A stretch of 18,977 bases of DNA from Polyangiaceae bacterium (GTDB taxonomy: Bacteria > Myxococcota > Polyangia > Polyangiales > Polyangiaceae): assembly GCA_025936205.1 (NCBI GenBank), contig JAICTU010000133.1:1-18977 (forward strand), read 5' to 3'. A program made the translations under genes and the position numbers. The notes under the pieces were generated by a model. That model did not search any database. It saw only the letters and a list, made by a program, of their open reading frames with translations, and was not told the DNA's origin. The number at the start of each line of letters is the position of its first letter. The first letter of the stretch is position 1. Positions 1-7,354 of this stretch are shown one piece after another.

Positions 1-638
1 TCGCGTCCCATGAGCTGCGCACGCCGCTCACCGCTCTGAAGCTGCGCCTGCAGTCGACCCTGCACGCGCGCGATCTACCGGAGAAGTCTCAGCATCGCCT
101 GGAGAGCGCGGTGGTGCAGACGGAGCGGCTCGAGCGCCTGATCGAGAACCTGCTCGATGTCTCGCGCATCACGACAGGGCACCTCGAACTGGAGTCGGAG
201 ACCTTCGACCTGCGCGAACTGGCTCAGGATGTCACCGAGCGCTTCCGAGAGCAGGCCGCGCGCGGCGGCACCTCGGTCGAGCTGAATGCGCCGAGCCCGG
301 TCGTGGGGCGCTGGGATCGCCTGCGGCTGGAGCAGGTGGCGACGAACCTCCTTTCCAACGCCCTGAAGTTCGGCGAGGGCCGACCGATCGGGGTGGAGGT
401 GCAAGGCGACCAGGAGCACGCGACGCTGACCGTGACCGATCGCGGCATCGGCATCGCTCCGGAGAACGTGGCGCGCATCTTCAACCAGTTCGAGCGCGTG
501 GTGGGGCAGCGCACATTCGGTGGCCTCGGCATGGGTTTGTATATCGCGCGGCAGATTGTCCAGGCGCACGGTGGCAGCGTCCAGGTGGAGAGCGCGGCAG
601 GCCAGGGCTCGCGCTTTCAGATCATCCTGCCGCGCTGA
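1..638 (+). CDS. Sensor histidine kinase, C-terminal part (5' end outside window)
   Basis: This is the catalytic half of a two-component sensor kinase, which autophosphorylates a histidine and passes the phosphate to a response regulator. The reading frame is open from base 3 and gives 211 visible residues. The H-box SHELRTPL is at visible residues 2-9, so the phospho-acceptor His is present. The HATPase_c domain follows: N-box NLLSNALKF near 115-123, G1 box DRGIGIAP near 146-153, F-box IFNQFER near 159-165 and G2 box GLGMGLYI near 174-181. The protein ends in the usual GSRFQIILP strand. The sensory region lies upstream of the window, so the stimulus cannot be named. No response regulator is visible downstream; the partner may be upstream or elsewhere. 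The kinase call is very secure. Confidence 0.96.
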   Translation, partial: ASHELRTPLTALKLRLQSTLHARDLPEKSQHRLESAVVQTERLERLIENLLDVSRITTGHLELESETFDLRELAQDVTERFREQAARGGTSVELNAPSPVVGRWDRLRLEQVATNLLSNALKFGEGRPIGVEVQGDQEHATLTVTDRGIGIAPENVARIFNQFERVVGQRTFGGLGMGLYIARQIVQAHGGSVQVESAAGQGSRFQIILPR

Positions 639-706
639 TTCGGCGCGGCGTGTGTTTCAGCGATATGTCTACAGCCAAGACAGCGGGAGATCTTGCAACG
701 CTGGGC

Positions 707-762
707 ATGCGATGACCCGTAGCGTTTGCCGACGATGCGAGAGATCGGATCGCATAATGCGA
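707..762. promoter_or_regulatory. Cluster of ATGCGA/TCGCAT hexamers (candidate operator or hairpin)
   Basis: In the gap before the 834 gene the hexamer ATGCGA occurs at 707-712, 735-740 and 757-762, and its reverse complement TCGCAT at 750-755. The copies at 735 and 750 form a 6-bp inverted repeat with a 9-bp spacer. The copy at 750 and the one at 757 form the 11-bp palindrome CGCATAATGCG (751-761). This could be a regulator-binding site or two mutually exclusive hairpins. The function is inferred. Confidence 0.3.
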
Positions 763-777
763 CGCGGCGAATTGATC

Positions 778-827
778 ACACCGTTGTAGGTGGCGACACC
801 GTTGGGGCGGAATCGTCGTGTTATGCT
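778..827 (+). promoter_or_regulatory. Candidate promoter region of the 834 gene, with ACACCGTTG direct repeat
   Basis: ACACCGTTG is repeated exactly at 778-786 and 796-804, an 18-bp period. A -10-like TATGCT lies at 822-827, six bases before the ATG at 834, with a TTG-containing element (TTGGGG, 802-807) at a short 14-bp spacing. There is no Shine-Dalgarno before 834, so a leaderless transcript would fit. This is a prediction from sequence only. Confidence 0.3.
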
Positions 828-833
828 TCATGC

Positions 834-2126
834 ATGTCATACCTGTATGGCGATTCCACCACGTTCCCTTACGATGTCGATTACATCGATCTGACTCGTC
901 ACGGCGTCGAGTGTGCGATGCAACTCCTGTCGGCTCAGCACGCCATCGGCAGCGCGCTCGCTCGCGAAGAATCACAGAGCCAAGGGCGCAATGTCGACCG
1001 CGCCCGCCTGATCGGCATGGCCGAGGCGATCGAGGGCGCACTCACGCCGTTTCTCAACGCGGAGTCGGAGCAGCTGGTGCGCGCGGCGGCCCGCGCGCTG
1101 CAAGCCGCCAAGGCAGCGCTGGACGATGAACGGGCGGAAGGGGACCGGCGGGCGAACGAGAGCGCGACGCACGCCCAGCACGTCATCCAGCGAGCCAGCG
1201 AGTCGGCGCACCGGGCGCTCGAGACGTTCCTCTCGCGCCACGACGTGCCGGAGACGGAGCTGGGTCTGACCTTGAGCTGCGCCGGTGAGCAGGGCTACGG
1301 GGGCGAGATCGCCATTCGCTCGCCCTTCGGTATCCGCGCGACCTTCGCGCTGCGTACAGGTGCGGAGCACGGGTGGGTGCGAGCGCGCCGCGTCGGCGAG
1401 CTGGCACCCGGTCTGGAAATCCATGTTCCTCAACACTCGGGGTGGATCTCCAAGCGGGTCGAGCTGGCGCCGGTGAAGCTGGATCGCCTGTTCTTCCACA
1501 GCGTACGGGTGGCGGGCGCAGAGCTGGAGCTCATGCTGACCAAGACCGCGAGCGGCGGCTCGGGCTATCGGATCTCGGTGGATCTGCGCGGCGCGCGCGG
1601 TGTACTCGCCACGCCACTCAACGACAATGGCCTGGCAGATGCGGATCCGCCCTTGACGCTCGACGGGGAAGACGGCGCGCGCATGCTCGAGCTGTCGCAA
1701 CGGGTGCTCGAGTCCGTTCAGGGTCTGACCGCGCTGCGCGGCAGCATGCGCAGCGTCTCCCTCGACGATCAACCGCTGGAGCAGGTGGAATGGCCGGAGA
1801 CTGCGGCGCATCGTTTGCTCGCGGAGCTCGCGCCGGTGGTGCTGGAGATCTCACGGCGCTCGGGAGCCCCGGGTGAGCTCGTGTTGCGGCGCGACGTCGG
1901 AGGTGGCCGCCGAGAAGAGATCTATGTCACCAAGGCCGAGCTCTGGGAACGCCTGCTGGTGCTGCCGCCGGAGCGCCGCGCAGCCTTCGGAGCGCTGGGC
2001 CTCAGCGCGCCGACGCTGACGGTAGCGGAACCACCGCCTGCCTCCGGCACCATCAGTGTTGCACCGGATCTTTCACTGTTTGAGTTAGCGGCTCAGCCCG
2101 CTCTGGCAAGCTTGGGGCCGGCCTGA
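834..2126 (+). CDS. Hypothetical protein of unknown family, 430 aa, with a central helical region
   Basis: I do not recognise the family. The frame is open from 726, but I place the start at the ATG at 834: the upstream codons look non-coding, and the protein then opens with the ordered stretch MSYLYGDSTTFPYDVDYI. No signal peptide or membrane segment is visible, so it is probably cytoplasmic. Residues about 50-135 are rich in Ala, Glu, Arg and Gln with heptad-like spacing and probably form long helices or a coiled coil. After this comes a mixed beta-rich region (about 135-275), then a more helical C-terminal part with a basic patch RRDVGGGRREE. It lies 195 bp after a histidine kinase and converges on fpr, so context gives no clear role. 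Codon use matches the neighbours, which supports a real gene. Start uncertainty is about 36 codons. Confidence 0.82.
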   Translation: MSYLYGDSTTFPYDVDYIDLTRHGVECAMQLLSAQHAIGSALAREESQSQGRNVDRARLIGMAEAIEGALTPFLNAESEQLVRAAARALQAAKAALDDERAEGDRRANESATHAQHVIQRASESAHRALETFLSRHDVPETELGLTLSCAGEQGYGGEIAIRSPFGIRATFALRTGAEHGWVRARRVGELAPGLEIHVPQHSGWISKRVELAPVKLDRLFFHSVRVAGAELELMLTKTASGGSGYRISVDLRGARGVLATPLNDNGLADADPPLTLDGEDGARMLELSQRVLESVQGLTALRGSMRSVSLDDQPLEQVEWPETAAHRLLAELAPVVLEISRRSGAPGELVLRRDVGGGRREEIYVTKAELWERLLVLPPERRAAFGALGLSAPTLTVAEPPPASGTISVAPDLSLFELAAQPALASLGPA

Positions 2127-2133
2127 GGCCGGC
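2117..2133. terminator. Perfect 7-bp hairpin with the stop codon as its loop
   Basis: GCCGGCC (2117-2123) and GGCCGGC (2127-2133) are perfect inverted repeats separated by TGA, the stop codon of the 834 gene. The hairpin sits between two converging genes and could act on either strand. It lacks an adjacent T-tract; only a short TTTT follows at 2150-2153. It would therefore be a weak or non-canonical terminator. Confidence 0.35.
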
Positions 2134-2145
2134 AGGGGGGTCACC

Positions 2146-2919
2146 CTACTTTTCCACGAATGCGCGCTCGATCGTGTAGTGCGCGGGCTCGTGGCTCGAG
2201 CCTTCTTTAAAGCCCTTCTCCTCGAGCAGTTCGACCAGGTCGGCGAGCATGCGTGGACCGCCGCACACGAGGCCGCGATCGTGCTCGGGCGAGAGCTGGG
2301 GCAGCTTCAGGTCGTCGCACAGCTTGCCGCTCCGGATCAGATCGGTGACGCGGCCCTGGTTCTCGAACGGCTCGCGCGTCACCGTCGGGTAGTAGTGCAG
2401 CTGCTTCTGCACCGCTTCGCCGATGAACTCGTTCTGGGGCAGCTCGTTCTTGATGTAGTCGGAGTACGCGAGGTCGTTCACGTGGCGCACGCCGTGCACG
2501 AGCACGACGTCTTCAAAACGCTCGTAGGTCTCCGGGTCGCGGATGATGCTCAGGAACGGCGCGAGGCCAGTGCCCGTGCTGAACAGGTAGAGGCGCTTGC
2601 CCGGCAGCACGTTGCTGATCACGAGCGTGCCCACGGGCTTGTTGTTGACGAGCACCTGCTCGCCCACCTTGAGGTGCTGGAGGCGCGAGGTCAGCGGGCC
2701 GTTCTGCACTTTGATGCTGTAGAACTCGAGGTGTTCCTCGTAGTTCGGACTGGCGACGCTGTAGGCACGCAGCAGCGGGCGCCCTTCAACCTCCAGGCCC
2801 ACCATCAGGAAGTGGCCGTTTTTAAAGCGCAAACCGCGGCTACGGGTGGTCGTGAAGCTAAACAGCGTATCGTTCCAGTGGCGGACGCTGAGCACCGTCT
2901 CATGGCTCAGTTGGCTCAT
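2146..2919 (-). CDS. fpr: Ferredoxin/flavodoxin-NADP+ reductase, bacterial FPR type
   Basis: This FAD enzyme exchanges electrons between NADP(H) and ferredoxin or flavodoxin, and in proteobacteria it serves redox balance and oxidative-stress defence. The protein has 257 residues, the usual size for bacterial FPRs (about 258). The FAD-binding RAYS is at 51-54, followed by SPNYEEHLEF. The NADP-binding STGTGLAPF is at 114-122, YYPTVTRE at 176-183 and VCGGPRM at 218-224. The C-terminus AFVEK is the short tail of the Azotobacter/Rhodobacter-type subclass, not the Trp-ended Escherichia coli form. The frame extends upstream to 3003, but family alignment puts the N-terminus at MSQLSHETVLSVRHWNDTLF, so I start at 2919. 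No Shine-Dalgarno precedes it. It is divergent from a FinR-like regulator, the arrangement known for fpr in pseudomonads. Confidence 0.96.
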   Translation of the reverse strand: MSQLSHETVLSVRHWNDTLFSFTTTRSRGLRFKNGHFLMVGLEVEGRPLLRAYSVASPNYEEHLEFYSIKVQNGPLTSRLQHLKVGEQVLVNNKPVGTLVISNVLPGKRLYLFSTGTGLAPFLSIIRDPETYERFEDVVLVHGVRHVNDLAYSDYIKNELPQNEFIGEAVQKQLHYYPTVTREPFENQGRVTDLIRSGKLCDDLKLPQLSPEHDRGLVCGGPRMLADLVELLEEKGFKEGSSHEPAHYTIERAFVEK

Positions 2920-3020
2920 GCGCGCGAATATAGTTCCGAGCAATTCATCTGCAAAACGGGATATTCCGCAAAGGATATTCGGTTCCGCCGATAAGACGTC
3001 CATTATAATGACGGCGGATC
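2920..3020. promoter_or_regulatory. Shared divergent fpr/finR promoter with GGATATTC repeats
   Basis: The 101-bp gap is less GC-rich than its flanks. On the minus strand TTGCAG and TATATT are separated by 16 bases, and TATATT (2932-2927) ends seven bases before the fpr ATG. On the plus strand a perfect TATAAT lies at 3004-3009, within the 10-bp palindrome CATTATAATG (3001-3010). GGATATTC occurs as a direct repeat at 2959-2966 and 2973-2980 (14-bp period), and the inverted core GAATAT is at 2926-2931, overlapping the fpr -10. These repeats are good candidates for binding of the adjacent LysR-type regulator. The binding itself is inferred. Confidence 0.6.
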
Positions 3021-3908
3021 ATGCGCTTCACACTGCGGCAGCTGGAGGTGTTCCTGGCGGTCGCCCGCAGCGAGAGCGTGAGCCGCGCTGCGGAGGAGCT
3101 GGGCATGTCGCAGTCGTCGGTGAGCGGCGCGCTCGCCGACCTGGAGCAGCAGTTCGGCATCCAGCTGTTTGATCGCATCGGTAAGCGTCTGCGTTTGAAC
3201 GCGCTGGGTCGTTCGCTGCGCCCGCGCGGGCAAGCGCTGGAGGAGCAAGCGCAGGAGCTGGAGACGGCGCTGTCGGCGCGCAGCAGCGTGGGGCCGTTGC
3301 GCATCGGCGCCACGCTGACCATCGGCAACTACGTGGCCATGCCGCTGGTGGCCGCTTTCTTGAAGGATCATCCTGGGGCGCGCATCGAGCTCTCGATCGC
3401 CAACACCGCCGAGATCACGCGCAGGGTGCAGAACTTCGAGATCGACATCGGGCTCGTGGAGGGCGAGCTGCGCGAGAGCGGTCTGCGCGTCACTCCCTGG
3501 TACGACGACGAGCTGGTGGTGTTCTGTGCGCCCGGTCATCCCTTCAGCCGCAAGCCGCAGCTGAGCGACGAGGATTTGCTCGCGGCCGCCTGGATCGTGC
3601 GCGAGCCGGGCTCCGGCACGCGTCAGGCGTTCGAGCAGGCCATGCGCGGCATCCTCTCGGAGCTGGAGATCCGCCTCGAGCTGCAGCACACCGAGGCGAT
3701 CAAGAGCGCCGTGGAGGCGGGCATCGGCGTGGGCTGCGTCTCGCGCATCGCCGTGCGCGATGCCGTGCGCCTGGGCAATCTGAGCCCGTGCGCGGTGCCG
3801 CATCGCGACTTTCGCCGGCGGTTCTTCTTCGCCTTGCACGAGGAGAAGTACCTCAGCCCCGCGATCCAGAGCTGGCTCGAGCTGTGCTCACACTGGAGAG
3901 ACGACTGA
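3021..3908 (+). CDS. finR: LysR-family transcriptional regulator, FinR-like
   Basis: This is a LysR-type regulator of 295 residues, the normal family length. The N-terminal winged HTH covers about residues 4-62, starting FTLRQLEVFLAVARSESVSR and including LFDRIGKRLRLNALG. An effector-binding domain follows from about residue 93, beginning PLRIGATLTIGNYVAMPLV and containing the WYDDELVVFCAPGHPF strand typical of this subfamily. From memory, it closely resembles Pseudomonas putida FinR, which is transcribed divergently from fpr and controls it; the same arrangement occurs here. I infer that it regulates fpr through the shared 101-bp promoter. The ATG at 3021 lacks a Shine-Dalgarno and lies 11 bases after a TATAAT, so its leader would be very short. 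Its stop is four bases from the end of the converging lipoprotein gene. The related YeiE group is an alternative name. Confidence 0.88.
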   Translation: MRFTLRQLEVFLAVARSESVSRAAEELGMSQSSVSGALADLEQQFGIQLFDRIGKRLRLNALGRSLRPRGQALEEQAQELETALSARSSVGPLRIGATLTIGNYVAMPLVAAFLKDHPGARIELSIANTAEITRRVQNFEIDIGLVEGELRESGLRVTPWYDDELVVFCAPGHPFSRKPQLSDEDLLAAAWIVREPGSGTRQAFEQAMRGILSELEIRLELQHTEAIKSAVEAGIGVGCVSRIAVRDAVRLGNLSPCAVPHRDFRRRFFFALHEEKYLSPAIQSWLELCSHWRDD

Positions 3909-3912
3909 TGGC

Positions 3913-5625
3913 TCAGGGCGGGCAGTCGCCGGGGCAGTTGGCGCTATTTTCGAGCCCGTCTTCGCACAGGAGATCGCCGCAGAAATGGCCGAGCTGGTTG
4001 CAGTCGCGGGGGCAATTGCTGGTGCTCTCGCCGACGCCGCAGTAGCCGTCACCGCAGTTGCCCGAGCGGGTGCAGTCGTTGGGGCAATTCGAGGTGTTCT
4101 CGAAGGACTCGCAGCGGCCATCGCCGCACACGATCGATGCGTCACAATCGACTGCACAATCGGCGATGTTTTCGCTCGGGGCGCAAACGCCATCGCCGCA
4201 CACGGGACAATCGCCGGGGCAATTCTGAGGGGTCTCACCGGGCGAGCACAGCTCGTCGCCACACGAGCGGCAGTCGGCCGGGCAAGACTGTGCGTCCTCG
4301 GAGCCATCGCAAAACCCATCGCCGCATTCGATGGGGCAATCATCGGAGCACTGCGCCCTGGGCTCGTTGCACAACCCGTCCCCACACTGGTGGCAGTCGA
4401 CGGCACAGAGCGCCCCCGTCTCGCCTTTCTCGGGGCTACAGACTCCATCTCCGCAGAACCCGCAGTCCTGGCGGCAGCTGGAGGCGGTTTCTGGAGGGGT
4501 GCACTCTCCGTCGCCGCACTCGGCGCAATCGTCCGGGCAGTCGCGCAGGTTTTCGACGTTCGGCGAGCAGATGCCGTCGCCGCACTCGGCGCAGTCGAGC
4601 GCGCAGCTGCTCAGGCCTTCGAAGTTCGGTGTGCAAATGCCGTCACCGCACACCTTGCAGTCCGCGGGACAGCTGGACAGGTCTTCGTTGAACGCGCAGA
4701 AGCCGTCACCGCAGGTCGAGCAGTCATCGAAGCAGGTGTTGCGCGTCTCGCCGCCCGTGCAGAGCCCGTCGCCGCACACGCTGCAGTCGTTCGGGCAGCT
4801 GGAGACGGTTTCGATGCCCTGGCACCTGCCGTCGCCACAGCGCACGCAGTCGGACGGGCAAGCGTCGCCTACCTCGCAGGTGCTGTTGCAGATCCCGAGG
4901 CAATCCTGGGCGCAGTTGTTGCGCGTCTCAGCGATCTCGCAGCGCCCGTTGCCGCAAACGTTGGAAACGAAGCAGTCCTTGGGGCACGAGTCGAAGCTCT
5001 CCGTGGCGAGGTCGCAGCTGCCGTCGCCACAGTTCGCGCAGTCGCTGGTACAGCCGTCGCTGACGTCGCAGATGCCGTCACAGTTCGGGTCGCAGTCCCG
5101 GGGACAGCTGGCGCGCGTCTCCCCAGACTCGCAGGCGCCGTTGCCGCAGAAGGTGCCGGAGGCACAATCGCTGGGGCAGGTTCGGGCGCTTTCCGAGGTG
5201 TCGCAGATGCCGTTGCCGCAAGTGGCGCTGGTTGAACAGTCCTGGGGACAGGTTCGGGCGCTTTCGAAGGCGGAACAGCGCCCATCACCGCAACTGGCAG
5301 TGGTGGAACAATCGGCGGGACAGGTCACCGCCGTCTCGCTGTCGTCGCAGTCGCCGTCGCCGCAGCTCGCTCGGCAGTCGACGCTACAGGTCTGCCCGCC
5401 TTCGTTGTCGCTACAGACGTTGTCTCCGCAGTAGCAATCGGCAGAACAGTTCGTGGAGTTTTCTCGAGGAGCGCAGATGCCGTCGCCGCACTCGGCGGAT
5501 TCGATCGGGTTCTCACCGAGCGGAGCACGACCGCATGCGCCGAACACACCGGCGCCTGCAATCAACAGTGCGCCCCAGCCAAACAACCCCCATGCAGAGC
5601 GCATCCGCGGCATGACCACACCCAT
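3913..5625 (-). CDS. Cysteine-rich tandem-repeat lipoprotein (about 24 CGDGxC repeats)
   Basis: This is a secreted protein of 570 residues made almost entirely of a short Cys repeat. I start at the ATG at 5625, preceded by GAGGGG nine bases upstream; the frame is open to 5715. The N-terminus MPRMRSAWGLFGWGALLIAG is a signal peptide ending GVFGAC, a plausible though atypical lipobox (Phe at -3). About 24 units then follow with the pattern C-x4-C-x7-10-C-x3-C, typically CGDGxC, a Glu-Thr/Ser step, then CPxDC. Two units (near NCDGICDVSDGCTSDC and GICNSTCEVGDACPSDC) are degenerate. Each unit probably closes two disulfides, and the conserved Asp/Asn/Glu residues suggest metal, perhaps calcium, binding. 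The repeat differs from the longer Cys-rich repeats often seen in myxobacteria. I infer a surface adhesin or spacer role; the true function is unknown. Confidence 0.88.
   Translation of the reverse strand: MGVVMPRMRSAWGLFGWGALLIAGAGVFGACGRAPLGENPIESAECGDGICAPRENSTNCSADCYCGDNVCSDNEGGQTCSVDCRASCGDGDCDDSETAVTCPADCSTTASCGDGRCSAFESARTCPQDCSTSATCGNGICDTSESARTCPSDCASGTFCGNGACESGETRASCPRDCDPNCDGICDVSDGCTSDCANCGDGSCDLATESFDSCPKDCFVSNVCGNGRCEIAETRNNCAQDCLGICNSTCEVGDACPSDCVRCGDGRCQGIETVSSCPNDCSVCGDGLCTGGETRNTCFDDCSTCGDGFCAFNEDLSSCPADCKVCGDGICTPNFEGLSSCALDCAECGDGICSPNVENLRDCPDDCAECGDGECTPPETASSCRQDCGFCGDGVCSPEKGETGALCAVDCHQCGDGLCNEPRAQCSDDCPIECGDGFCDGSEDAQSCPADCRSCGDELCSPGETPQNCPGDCPVCGDGVCAPSENIADCAVDCDASIVCGDGRCESFENTSNCPNDCTRSGNCGDGYCGVGESTSNCPRDCNQLGHFCGDLLCEDGLENSANCPGDCPP
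5177..5265. repeat. Near-identical DNA repeat within the Cys-repeat gene
   Basis: A 17-bp block beginning CAGGTTCGGGCG is present exactly at 5177-5193 and 5249-5265, 72 bp apart. That equals one 24-residue protein repeat (both encode ESARTCP). Most other units have diverged at DNA level, so this pair marks a recent unit duplication or gene conversion. Confidence 0.7.
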
Positions 5626-5797
5626 TGAAACACGCCCCTCGACCCGGCGCAAAAGGCGTCGGCGTGCTTCCGTCTCGTTTCTCGATACACCGCCCAAAAC
5701 CGGCCCACGCACCAAGGCTGCCGATCGCGGCTGCCGAGAGCGGTTCCGCTAAGCTAAAAGGGCGACGTGACGCGCGACCGCTACGGAATGGAGCCGA

Positions 5798-6874
5798 ATG
5801 CTTCCGATTGAAAAGTTGGTGGGGATCCGCCGGCGCCGAGAGGAGCTGGACCAACTTCTTTGTGACCCGGCAGTGATCGCCGATCACACCAAGCTCCAGG
5901 AGCTCAATCGCGAACGCAGTCACGTGGGGGCCCTGGTCGAGGTCTTCGATCAGTGGACCGACCTCGAACGGCGCATCAAGGAAGACCGCGAAGCTCTTAG
6001 CGATCCCGATCTGGGCCCCCTGGCCGAAGAGGAGCTCCCCGGGCTGGAGAAGCAGCGCGATGAAGTGGAGCAGCGCATTCAGGTGCTGCTGCTGCCGCAG
6101 GACCCACGCGACGACAAGAACACCCTGCTGGAGATCCGCGCCGGGACGGGCGGCGAGGAAGCCGCCCTGTTCGCGGCCGATCTGTTTCGAATGTACGCCC
6201 GCTACGCAGAGCCACGCGGCTGGAAGGTGGAGGTGCTGAGCCGCTCGGAGGCTGCACCGGGAGCCTACAAAGAAATCGTGGCGCTGATCAGCGGGCAGCG
6301 CGTGTTCTCGACCCTCAAATACGAAGGCGGGGTGCACCGCGTGCAGCGCGTGCCGAGCACCGAGGCGCAAGGTCGGACCCACACGTCGACGGCGACCGTG
6401 GCCGTGCTGCCTGAAGCGGATGACGTCGAGGTCAACATCGATGAGAAGGATCTGCGCATCGACATCGCCGCGTCGGGCGGACCTGGCGGTCAGGCCGTGA
6501 ACACCACGAACAGCGCCGTGCAGATCACCCACCTTCCGACGGGTATGATCGTCAAGTGCCAGGACGAGCGCAGCCAGCTGAAGAACAAGGCGCGCGCGCT
6601 CAAGGTGCTGAAGAGCCGCCTGCTCGACCTGGAGATCAAGCGCCAGCAGGACGAGATCCGCGACGAGCGGCGCAGCATGGTGGGCCAGGGCGAACGCTCC
6701 GAAAAGATCCGGACTTACAACTTCCCCCAGAATCGCATGACCGATCACCGCATCGGCCTGACCTTGTACAAGCTGGATCGCGTGATCGACGGCGATCTAG
6801 ACGAGCTACTACAGGCGCTGAACGCCTGGCACCAGGCCGAGCGCTTGAAGGGCGAAGACCCGACGAAGCTGTGA
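5798..6874 (+). CDS. prfA: Peptide chain release factor 1 (RF1)
   Basis: RF1 reads UAA and UAG stop codons in the ribosomal A site and triggers release of the finished protein. The protein is 358 residues, as usual. The catalytic GGQ motif is at 230-232 within SGGPGGQAVN. The codon-recognition tripeptide is PST at 186-188 in RVQRVPSTEAQGRTHTS, the PxT form of RF1 rather than the SPF of RF2. The N-terminal domain 1 is helical and charged, as in the family, and RAGTGGEEA is at 114-122. The ATG at 5798 has GGAG six bases upstream. It is divergent from the lipoprotein gene, with a 172-bp gap. prmC, the methyltransferase for the GGQ Gln and a frequent prfA neighbour, is not next to it here. Confidence 0.98.
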   Translation: MLPIEKLVGIRRRREELDQLLCDPAVIADHTKLQELNRERSHVGALVEVFDQWTDLERRIKEDREALSDPDLGPLAEEELPGLEKQRDEVEQRIQVLLLPQDPRDDKNTLLEIRAGTGGEEAALFAADLFRMYARYAEPRGWKVEVLSRSEAAPGAYKEIVALISGQRVFSTLKYEGGVHRVQRVPSTEAQGRTHTSTATVAVLPEADDVEVNIDEKDLRIDIAASGGPGGQAVNTTNSAVQITHLPTGMIVKCQDERSQLKNKARALKVLKSRLLDLEIKRQQDEIRDERRSMVGQGERSEKIRTYNFPQNRMTDHRIGLTLYKLDRVIDGDLDELLQALNAWHQAERLKGEDPTKL

Positions 6875-6887
6875 GGGGCACGCGTCC

Positions 6888-7322
6888 GTGAACGATCTCA
6901 GCGAGCGACCCAAACAGCGCGCCAAGGGGGGCTCCAACACAGTGAGCCCCGACGGGCTGTTGTGCGCGCTGGTGCTGGCACCCGATACGTTCGCGCGCAA
7001 CCGCTTCTTCGGCCTGTACGAAGACCCGGTGCTGCGCCGCACGCGGCGGCGCGCGTATCATGTGCGCGGGATCCTGCGGCAGCTGCTCGGCCAGGGCAAA
7101 GAGAAGGCACTCCTGATCGGGCGCTTCGATCTGGACGACGAGCGAGTGCTCCTGCGCTACCGCGTCGAGAACGTGAAGCTGGTCCGCACCACGGCGCTGA
7201 CGGCGCTGGAGTCAGCGGTGCTCAGCTTCGCTTTGCACCGCGCCGGCCAAGGCGACCTCGATCCAGAAGACCGCGCACGAGTCGAGCGCGCCCTGGAGAG
7301 CCTGGGTAGCTCGCTCCTCTGA
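6888..7322 (+). CDS. Conserved-looking hypothetical protein downstream of prfA
   Basis: This 144-residue protein is from no family I recognise. It starts with GTG at 6888, with GAGGGG nine bases upstream overlapping the prfA stop, and the gap to prfA is 13 bases. That spacing makes a prfA operon very likely. The protein has no signal peptide or membrane segment. The N-terminal 20 residues are polar and probably disordered. The rest is compact: a Phe/Arg-rich stretch ARNRFFGLYEDPVLRRTRRR, a beta-like segment KALLIGRFDLDDERVLLRYR, then two helices. The high Arg content would suit nucleic-acid or ribosome contact, but this is only a suggestion. Its place after prfA, where prmC is often found, is notable, although no methyltransferase motif is present. 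Confidence 0.8.
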   Translation: MNDLSERPKQRAKGGSNTVSPDGLLCALVLAPDTFARNRFFGLYEDPVLRRTRRRAYHVRGILRQLLGQGKEKALLIGRFDLDDERVLLRYRVENVKLVRTTALTALESAVLSFALHRAGQGDLDPEDRARVERALESLGSSLL

Positions 7323-7354
7323 GGAGCGCGTCATTTGATGGAGAGGTGTTGATC

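Noticed and set aside
2920..3003. Upstream extension of fpr to a start at 3003
   Set aside because: The extra 28 residues are absent from the FPR family and would run through the promoter elements.
3985..5434. Long plus-strand frames (416 and 367 codons) opposite the Cys-repeat lipoprotein
   Set aside because: They are antisense shadows. The repeated, GC-rich codons of the lipoprotein keep the other frames free of stops, and the resulting proteins are low-complexity Ala/Val or Ser/Pro/Gln repeats with the same period.
5513..6748. Minus-strand 411-codon frame over prfA
   Set aside because: It lies opposite a certain RF1 gene and has no recognisable family; it is a shadow frame.
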